This document shows positions 1-6,797 of a DNA stretch of 64,000 nt, piece after piece. The DNA is from Clostridia bacterium (GTDB lineage Bacteria; Bacillota; Clostridia; Christensenellales; Borkfalkiaceae). Location: positions 40,354 through 104,353 of the forward strand of contig JAJPYR010000077.1 in the NCBI GenBank assembly GCA_021204825.1. Direction: 5' to 3'. The position numbers and the translations under genes were made by a program. The notes beneath the pieces are model-generated. The model did no database searches and had not been told where the DNA came from. It worked only from the letters and a program-made list of their open reading frames with translations. Position 1 is the first letter of the stretch; each line of letters begins with the position of its first letter.

Positions 1-1
1 A

Positions 2-448
2 CCTCAAGATCTGCGGCAATGTGCCCTTCTTTATGCTGTAATCCACACGAAGTCCCGGCTTCACCATCTTCTCACTCGTAAAGCACAGCAGGGCCGGGTA
101 AGTCCTGCCGCATATTTTCACGGGGTATGCAGGTATGCACCTGTTGCCGTTCTCATCCGTGTCCTCAAGGTAGTACACGTCATACCACTTCAGGGCGCTC
201 ATTACGGCATACAGGTTTAAGTCATCCGAGGGGTCCCTTACTGTGGCCCGGATGCGCATCAGGAGCTCCGTCTCATCTATCTCCTTGGAATGAGTGGCAT
301 CCAGAAAGCAGCGGCAAAACATGGAGGCCGTGCAGTCATCATCCGCAGCATCCTGGCCGTTGTACTTTTCAAGCAGCTTCCTTGCCCCTTCCACATTCTC
401 TCTGCTGTTTGGATCCAGCGCATGCCTGAACTTCTCGCCGCTGAGCAT
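2..448 (-). CDS. Partial SseB-like family paralogue (N-terminal part; continues past left window edge)
   Basis: Open frame from ATG at 448 to the window edge, MLSGEKFRHALDPNSRENVEGARKLLEKYNG...; N-terminus resembles the gene at 4956-5786 (ENHEKAKKLLEKHLDP). Confidence 0.6.
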   Translation of the reverse strand, partial: MLSGEKFRHALDPNSRENVEGARKLLEKYNGQDAADDDCTASMFCRCFLDATHSKEIDETELLMRIRATVRDPSDDLNLYAVMSALKWYDVYYLEDTDENGNRCIPAYPVKICGRTYPALLCFTSEKMVKPGLRVDYSIKKGTLPQILR

Positions 449-468
449 ATGCCCTCCCTTTAAAGGCT

Positions 469-1380
469 TCAGTTGAGCTTCCCGCCGTCTGTGTCATCCG
501 TGTCATACGGATCCATGGAGTCCGTATCCTCGTCCTTCCCCTTCACTCCCTCGCGGATTTCCATGGCTTCCTTTAAGCTTGTCAGGGACTCTTCCACTTC
601 CATGTCCTCTTCCGTGCGGACTGCCGGCAGTGCGCGTATGCAGGTTATCTCATCTATGCCGGCTATCGTGTATGAGCCGTCATTGGCACGCACGCGGAGC
701 GCCGTGCAGTCCCCCAGGTCCCCGTATATGAGCTCTGTCACGTGGCCGTCACAGAATGTCTCATCCTTGAAGAATATCTCTACGTCGCGGTCATCAAACC
801 ATGAGAATACCATTGGGAACAGGTAATCATCCGGGATGCCCTCGGAGAGGCATTCCTCAAAGAAGCCGTACAGTGTTGAGAAGTTTACGAAGAAGTCCTC
901 TATGTCCTTGGCCTTTATGGCAAAGTCCGCCGTCCCCGGGTTGAGAATGATCCCTTCTATCTCGCTGTTCTCCTCTATGTAGTTCATTATGTGGAAGATG
1001 GATGTGCCCACAGCCATAAGGCCGGAATGCCCGAACTCATCCCCTATCTTAGCCGGGTCTGAGTATACGGGAAAGGCAAGGCATTTTCCGCCCTCTATGT
1101 TGATCTGGCACACGGCATCCTGCCCCTCTCCGTTCACCAGCTTATACACAGGCACCCCGCACAGGGCGCTCATGATCTTCACCCCGTCCAGATACTCCAT
1201 GCTGCCTTCTATGAACCTTTTGAGGCGCCTTTCCATCTCGGCCGTATTGGGTCTCATGCCGGGCGTCAGGTCCGAGAACGTTATCCAGAATATCTCCTTC
1301 AAAAGGGCGTCATCCTTTACATCCGGATAGTCCTTCATTATGTGCCTGTACAGCTTGTCAAATCCCTCTGTGTTATACAT
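469..1380 (-). CDS. SseB-like family protein (tandem paralogue)
   Basis: 303 aa ORF; PVYSDPAKI...IEGIILNPG segment resembles Firmicutes SseB-type N-terminal domains; C-terminal EGIPDDYLFP...DG module shared with neighbours. Confidence 0.6.
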   Translation of the reverse strand: MYNTEGFDKLYRHIMKDYPDVKDDALLKEIFWITFSDLTPGMRPNTAEMERRLKRFIEGSMEYLDGVKIMSALCGVPVYKLVNGEGQDAVCQINIEGGKCLAFPVYSDPAKIGDEFGHSGLMAVGTSIFHIMNYIEENSEIEGIILNPGTADFAIKAKDIEDFFVNFSTLYGFFEECLSEGIPDDYLFPMVFSWFDDRDVEIFFKDETFCDGHVTELIYGDLGDCTALRVRANDGSYTIAGIDEITCIRALPAVRTEEDMEVEESLTSLKEAMEIREGVKGKDEDTDSMDPYDTDDTDGGKLN

Positions 1381-1520
1381 TCATATTCTCCCGAATGGGC
1401 CGCCAAAGCATCCTGCAGCTGCTGCCGCAGGGGCCTTCAAAGCTGCATAACTGCCTTCCAAGGCCCGTAAGGGGCCTCTGCGGCCGTCTTGAAGAACAGT
1501 CAGGCGCAGCCTGTCTGTCA

Positions 1521-2390
1521 TCACTCTTCTTCCGCATCCTCTGCAATCTCTTCCGCAGGCCCGTCTGCGGACCTGTACTCTTCATATGTCTCGTCATCAG
1601 CGGCGCGTATGAGGGCAAGGTCCTCTAACCGCACAAGGACGTCTTCATCCTCATCCGTCTCAAGCTCGAAGCCTGTCTCGGCGCTGTCCTCAGGAACAAG
1701 CACCAGGCCGCTCTTTTTGGAGCCGTCCTTAAAGGTGCACTCTGCGTTGAGGAAGTAGAACTTTTCCACAAGGGCGGGGAACAGGTCCTCTGCGGAAATG
1801 CCTTCGGTCATGCAGATGGATATGCTCTCATCTATGTCCTTGTAGAAGGACACTATTGTGTCCGTTTTTGCTATGTCCAGAAGAAGAGGGTCTGAGTCCG
1901 GGTTGACCACTATGTACTTAAAGCCGCTCTCCCTGGCCACGGCGAGCATGGTGTCCAGGTCCGTATGATGCCAGTGGAATGATGAGAGGCTGCTGTTGGC
2001 AACCATTTTCCTGCGGGTGTATACGGGCATTGTCTCGGTCTCAACGCCGTCCCCCTCTATGCCCTCGTATATGATTGAAGGCCCGCTCTGCTGCCCGTCC
2101 GACATCCTGGAAAGGAATATGAGCGGCGTATAGCGGAGGCCGCTTATGGCGCAGAAGTAATCCAGGTCCGAGTTGCTTTCGGCAAGCTTTGCAAGCCTTG
2201 CCTCCGTCTCCTTCTGGTCTATAAGCTCGCTGTTGATTGTGTCATACATTGCATTCAGGCAGTATCTGACCTCATCCGTCTGCGGCTTCACCCCTTCCTC
2301 GCATATTCTCTTAAGGAGCTTCTTCATCCCCTCCAGATTCTCTTCCGTGAACAAACTGCCAGTGTACATAATTGTCTCCTGTACGCTCAT
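1521..2390 (-). CDS. SseB-like family protein (tandem paralogue)
   Basis: 289 aa ORF; ISGLRYTPLIFLSRM, FKYIVVNPDSDPLLL and EGISAEDLFPALVEKFYFLNAECTFKDGSKKSG motifs shared with neighbours. Confidence 0.6.
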   Translation of the reverse strand: MSVQETIMYTGSLFTEENLEGMKKLLKRICEEGVKPQTDEVRYCLNAMYDTINSELIDQKETEARLAKLAESNSDLDYFCAISGLRYTPLIFLSRMSDGQQSGPSIIYEGIEGDGVETETMPVYTRRKMVANSSLSSFHWHHTDLDTMLAVARESGFKYIVVNPDSDPLLLDIAKTDTIVSFYKDIDESISICMTEGISAEDLFPALVEKFYFLNAECTFKDGSKKSGLVLVPEDSAETGFELETDEDEDVLVRLEDLALIRAADDETYEEYRSADGPAEEIAEDAEEE

Positions 2391-2450
2391 ATGAGCTTAT
2401 ATGTGTATCATTTTTATGGTCTGCCGAAACATGCAAAGCCTGCTGCAGCA

Positions 2451-3368
2451 TCATGCTTTACCGGATTTCCTGGCCGGTTTCGGCGCTTTTGCTTGCTTTA
2501 TAAGCTTCACATTCCCTGTGCTTATGAGCTCTTCGCCGGATTCTGTTTCCAGATAGAAGGAACTGTCCCAGTCCCCTTCCGGGACATCAACCTTCTCAGC
2601 CACCCCTGAAAGGACGGAGCCGTCCGTCATGGTGCACTCCACATGCTTGCCGTAATACTGCTCCATCAAAGAGGGGAACAGTTCATCGCCCGCAATTCCT
2701 TTTTTGATGACCGTCTGCAGTGCTCTGTCCATTTCGTACAGCCTGGCTCCCATAGCCCTTATTTCCTGCGGCTTGAAGCTTATCCCGCTTCCCCCGGGAT
2801 TGAAGATGATTTCAGATGCGCCGTGCTGTTCGCATTCCCACATAAAATCCTCATACCCGTACTTTACAGGGAAACGGTCATCTGAGTTCCGCGCCTGATA
2901 CAGGGTGAAGTCCACGTGGGCCTTCTGGTTTTCCGCACGGTATCTCTCATCGGGCATGTTTGCATACCTGCCTGCAAAATCCGGATTCATGTCCAGAAGC
3001 ACTTTCGCATAAAGCAGGCCGCTCACGAAAGACATAAAAGCAAGGTACAGATTCTTTTTGAACATACACCGCGCCGCCTCCGCCGCATCATCCGCAAAGC
3101 CGGTAAAAAGACCAATGTAATAGGCCATTATGTCATCTTCCCCGTCACGGACCTGGCGATATGAATCCAGCCTCTCGCTTACCTCCGTAGCTGATACCCT
3201 GCGTTTTGCAGTATCCCTGAGCGTCTGCAGCACAGGATGCACATAATAATCCGGATCATTATCGAAGGCATCATCTCCGTACAGCTTCCCTGCTAATTCA
3301 ATTGCCCCTTCATAATCGTAATCCACAAAATCTTCATCCGGATCAATTTCTTCAACATCAAATGCCAT
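2451..3368 (-). CDS. SseB-like family protein (tandem paralogue)
   Basis: 305 aa ORF; VSGLLYAKVLLDM, ASEIIFNPGGSGISF and KGIAGDELFPSLMEQYYGKHVECTMTDGSVLSG motifs. Confidence 0.6.
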   Translation of the reverse strand: MAFDVEEIDPDEDFVDYDYEGAIELAGKLYGDDAFDNDPDYYVHPVLQTLRDTAKRRVSATEVSERLDSYRQVRDGEDDIMAYYIGLFTGFADDAAEAARCMFKKNLYLAFMSFVSGLLYAKVLLDMNPDFAGRYANMPDERYRAENQKAHVDFTLYQARNSDDRFPVKYGYEDFMWECEQHGASEIIFNPGGSGISFKPQEIRAMGARLYEMDRALQTVIKKGIAGDELFPSLMEQYYGKHVECTMTDGSVLSGVAEKVDVPEGDWDSSFYLETESGEELISTGNVKLIKQAKAPKPARKSGKA

Positions 3369-3424
3369 ATGCTTTCACCTGTTCCATGCACCGCTTCATT
3401 CCCATGCGGCTTATCCCTGCCTGG

Positions 3425-4021
3425 TCAGACTTCCTCACGGTCAATCTCCTTGATCCATTTGATTGCGCTCACAGGCAGTTTATACTCTTTGCCGGTCTTG
3501 AAGTTCCAGATTGAGACAGTCATCTCATCGCACCCGTGCTCAATGAACAGTGTCCCGGTCATGATCCTGCCGTTTGATTTGCATTTTACAAAATTCTCAT
3601 TAAACGTCATAAGCAGAAACTCGAAGAAGTCCTCGCCGTTGAGGCCGGACCTTTTCAGCCTGCGGATGAAATCCGGAAAGAAATCCAGATTGTTTATATT
3701 GCGTTCCAAGTCCTCGATGGAAAAACGGTTTTGTTGTATGCCGGATCCAAAAACACATAATCCACGCCTGCATTGCGGCACATCTTCAGGACAGCCTTAA
3801 GATTGGTCTGGTGCATGGCTGCATCCGGAGCCAAATTGTTTGGCTGCCGCTTGCTGGAGAACAGAGGCATCACCGGCAGATGCTTCTCTTTCATGGCCTC
3901 TTCACCCGGCTTGATCAGATTGACAATCACCGGCTTGCCTGGTTTGCCTTTGGGACCGGATCTGTCAGTGAGATATACAAGCCTGGCATATTCCATGCCG
4001 CTTATAACAGGCAGGCGGCTT
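3425..4021 (-). pseudogene. Truncated, frameshifted SseB-like paralogue
   Basis: Two overlapping ORFs (3694-3996 and 3425-3781) read as one paralogue if one T is added to the coding-strand T5 run at 3721-3725; the N-terminal helical region found in neighbours is missing. Confidence 0.6.
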
Positions 4022-4921
4022 TCATTTCTTGTAGATCTTGCTGCCCTTGGGCGCAGGTACGGGCTTTATTGTGCCAAGATCATCTGTGTATATAAGCTTT
4101 ACTCCCGTCTCCGTCCTCAGAACGAAGCCCTTCGGCCAGCTTACATCCGGCACTTCATACACTTCCACCCATCCGGACAGGACAGTGCTGACCTTCATTG
4201 TGCATTCCGCAAACTTGCCGTAATACTGCTCCATCAGCGCGGGGAACAGATCCTCTCCGGCAATCCCCTCCTGGATGACCGCCTGCAGTTTCTTGTCCAG
4301 ATGAAACAGCCTGCTGTCCGCGTCCTTGATTGTCTCAAACGGGAAGCTTATGTTATGTGTTTCCTGATTGATTACAACCGTGGAGATGTTATGCATGCCG
4401 AACGAAAAATTCAAGGTTGCGAATGCGCACCGCCTGCACTCCCCTTTATATCTGGGAGAGACATGCCTGGGCGTGGTATATACATACGCTTTCCAGTTCT
4501 TGCCCTTGTTTGCCTCAGAGTATGCTCTCAGAAAATTGCCCTTGAAAATTCCGGTTTCCCTGAGCATCAAAGATGTGTATCTCAGGCCGCTGAATATGGC
4601 CATCCTTCCAAGGGCTAAAACGTTTGACACGTTCCTCTGAGACTGCTTGTCCGCATCTTTCCGGCCTTTGAACAACTGCATATACTGGTTATATATGTCC
4701 TGTTCGTGCCTCAGAAGGTTCCAGTAATAGTTGACCCTTTTGTCAAAATCCGCTGAGGACAGTTTCTTTTTGCCGGAGTCAATGAGTGTCTGTATGATTG
4801 TACGGGTGATGATATCCGGATCATAGTCTTCTTCCCCTCCTCCATACAGCCTGGTGACCAGCTTTTCTGCGCCTTCATAGTCATAATCCGGCTCTTCATC
4901 AAGCTTCTCTTTATCTGCCAT
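4022..4921 (-). CDS. SseB-like family protein (tandem paralogue)
   Basis: 299 aa ORF; N-terminus DEEPDYDYEGAEKLVTRLYGGGEEDYDPDI parallels DYDYEGAIELAGKLYGDDAFDNDPDY of the 2451-3368 gene; EGIAGEDLFPALMEQYYGKFAECTM shared. Confidence 0.6.
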   Translation of the reverse strand: MADKEKLDEEPDYDYEGAEKLVTRLYGGGEEDYDPDIITRTIIQTLIDSGKKKLSSADFDKRVNYYWNLLRHEQDIYNQYMQLFKGRKDADKQSQRNVSNVLALGRMAIFSGLRYTSLMLRETGIFKGNFLRAYSEANKGKNWKAYVYTTPRHVSPRYKGECRRCAFATLNFSFGMHNISTVVINQETHNISFPFETIKDADSRLFHLDKKLQAVIQEGIAGEDLFPALMEQYYGKFAECTMKVSTVLSGWVEVYEVPDVSWPKGFVLRTETGVKLIYTDDLGTIKPVPAPKGSKIYKK

Positions 4922-4955
4922 ATGCGTTCACCTGCATTCATGCACCGTTTCATTT

Positions 4956-5786
4956 CTATCCAAACAGCCTGTGGCCGCCAATGCAGGACTGAACCTGCAT
5001 GGAGTGAATCACGCGGATGCGTTTGATCTTGTCCACTGATACAGTTGTCATCCTGTCTGTTTTGAAGTCGGCCAAAGAGACAGTCATGGGCTCACTGTCA
5101 GTATCGACATATGCCGTCCCGGTCAGAACGGCGCCTTCCACATCACAGCGTACAGGGCAGTCATCAAATGACATGAGGAGCGGCTCAAACAGTTCATCCC
5201 CGCCAAGGCCACTGACCCTCAGCTTAAGGATCTCGTTTTTGGCAGTATCAAGATCCCTGACATAATCATCGATCTCATCAAAGTTGATCATGATTGCATC
5301 TTCAGAAGGGTTTATGATGATATGCTCTGCGTTGATTTTCCTGCACATGTTCATAATGTTCCCGAAGCTGGTCATGTGCATGACGTCCCCCTCATGCATC
5401 CAGCTGTTGGTCTTTGCCTTCACCGTATACAGAGGCACCGCTTCACACTTCTCAATGCTGCCGTCATCTCCGAGGCTATTTACGATAAAGTCCCTGATAT
5501 GTTTGTTTTTATCTGCAATATACGCAAGCCTCGAATATCTGAGGCCGCTTATAAGGGCTACGAAATTGTCTTCTGTATCGACCGAGTAATACTCCTTGGC
5601 ACGCGTCTATGTCACATACCACTCAAAGTCATCGCTCATAAGGTCACAGAGCGCACAAATAAACACGTTGGCAAAGTATTCAAGAAACGCTTTCGAGTAC
5701 TGAACGGCCGGATCCAGGTGTTTTTCCAGCAGCTTCTTTGCCTTCTCATGATTTTCCGGCGTGTTGTAAATCTCAAGCAAATCCAT
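4956..5786 (-). pseudogene. SseB-like paralogue interrupted by one in-frame TAG (5607-5609)
   Basis: Manual translation from ATG at 5786: MDLLEIYNTPENHEKAKKLLEKHLDPAVQYSKAFLEYFANVFICALCDLMSDDFEWYVT*TRAKEYYSVDTEDNFVALISGLRYSRLAYIADK..., in frame with ORF 4956-5438. Confidence 0.65.
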
Positions 5787-5818
5787 TCTCTTTGCCTTCC
5801 GTGCCTTGCTCCCGGCCC

Positions 5819-6673
5819 TTAATCCTTCAATAAGTCTTCATATATGGCGTAATCCCTCTGGGAGAACACGTTGAATACCACCTTCATGTCCATGCTTTCG
5901 GACTTGAGATGCTCCTGCACCGTATGCACAGCAATCCTTGCTGCCTCTTTTGGAGGGAATGCAAACACCCCTGTGGAGATGCAGCAGAACGCTATGCTCC
6001 CCACGCCGTTTTCGGCGGCCGTGTCCAGGCAGGACCTGTAGCAGGACGCAAGCTCTTTGCGCTCTTTGCCTGTGAGGGCCCCGTGAACCATGGGGCCTAC
6101 GGTATGAATCACATAGTCACAGGGAAGGTTGTATGCCCCGGTAATCTTTGCCCGGCCAACAGGCTCTTCTGTGCCCTGCCCTTTCATTATGCGGGCGCAC
6201 TCCAGACGCAGCTGCATGCCTGCGTATGTATGGATGCAGTTGTCTATGCATCCGTGCAGAGGCTGAAAGCAGCCAAGCATTCCGGAGTTGGCGGCGTTCA
6301 CTATAGCCCCGCACTTCAAGGCCGTAATGTCCCCTTTCCACAGGTACAGGCTGGAGCCGGGATGCACGGGCTCCAGGTCCGCTGTGTCCGTTATGCCCTT
6401 TAAGCGGGTCTCCTCCTGCAGGTACTCATCCTGCACGGCAAGGACCTCATCCGGGACGGGCATGGGCATGCGGATGTTCATAAGCGCCCGCAAAACAAGC
6501 TTTTGCTGCTCCTCATCCTCCGGAACCTGCAGGCCCTTCATGTTGGGCATGTCCCCGGATATGCTGCGTATGAGATACTCTCTCTGCTCTCTGTGGGTCA
6601 TGGAACGCCTCTGCCTTAAGGACTCCAAGGGGTTCTCAAAGCATAGTCTAGAGTATACCATTGCAACATTCAA
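5819..6673 (-). CDS. Macrodomain protein, putative protein-ADP-ribose hydrolase (Zn-macro type)
   Basis: KGDITALKCGAIVNAANSGMLGCFQPLHGCIDNCIHTYAGMQLRLEC and VIHTVGP motifs; Cys/His insertion typical of zinc-containing macrodomains. Confidence 0.85.
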   Translation of the reverse strand: MNVAMVYSRLCFENPLESLRQRRSMTHREQREYLIRSISGDMPNMKGLQVPEDEEQQKLVLRALMNIRMPMPVPDEVLAVQDEYLQEETRLKGITDTADLEPVHPGSSLYLWKGDITALKCGAIVNAANSGMLGCFQPLHGCIDNCIHTYAGMQLRLECARIMKGQGTEEPVGRAKITGAYNLPCDYVIHTVGPMVHGALTGKERKELASCYRSCLDTAAENGVGSIAFCCISTGVFAFPPKEAARIAVHTVQEHLKSESMDMKVVFNVFSQRDYAIYEDLLKD

Positions 6674-6726
6674 AAAGCAATTGCATATGCCCCACTATAC
6701 ACCCGGAAAACATCAACCTGTGTACG

Positions 6727-6762
6727 CAAAAAAACAGCGGGTGCCTTTATGGTATCCGCTGT
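6727..6762 (-). terminator. Rho-independent terminator downstream of the MATE fusion gene
   Basis: Minus strand ACAGCGGATACC-ATAAA-GGCACCCGCTGT followed by a T7 run. Confidence 0.7.
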
Positions 6763-6797
6763 CTTGTTATGTATTAGTTATGTGTGTGCCGCGGGGA

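Noticed and set aside
5607-5609. TAG recoded as sense throughout the genome
   Set aside because: TAG is a normal stop for at least one intact gene here (patatin copy 1, 54557-54559).
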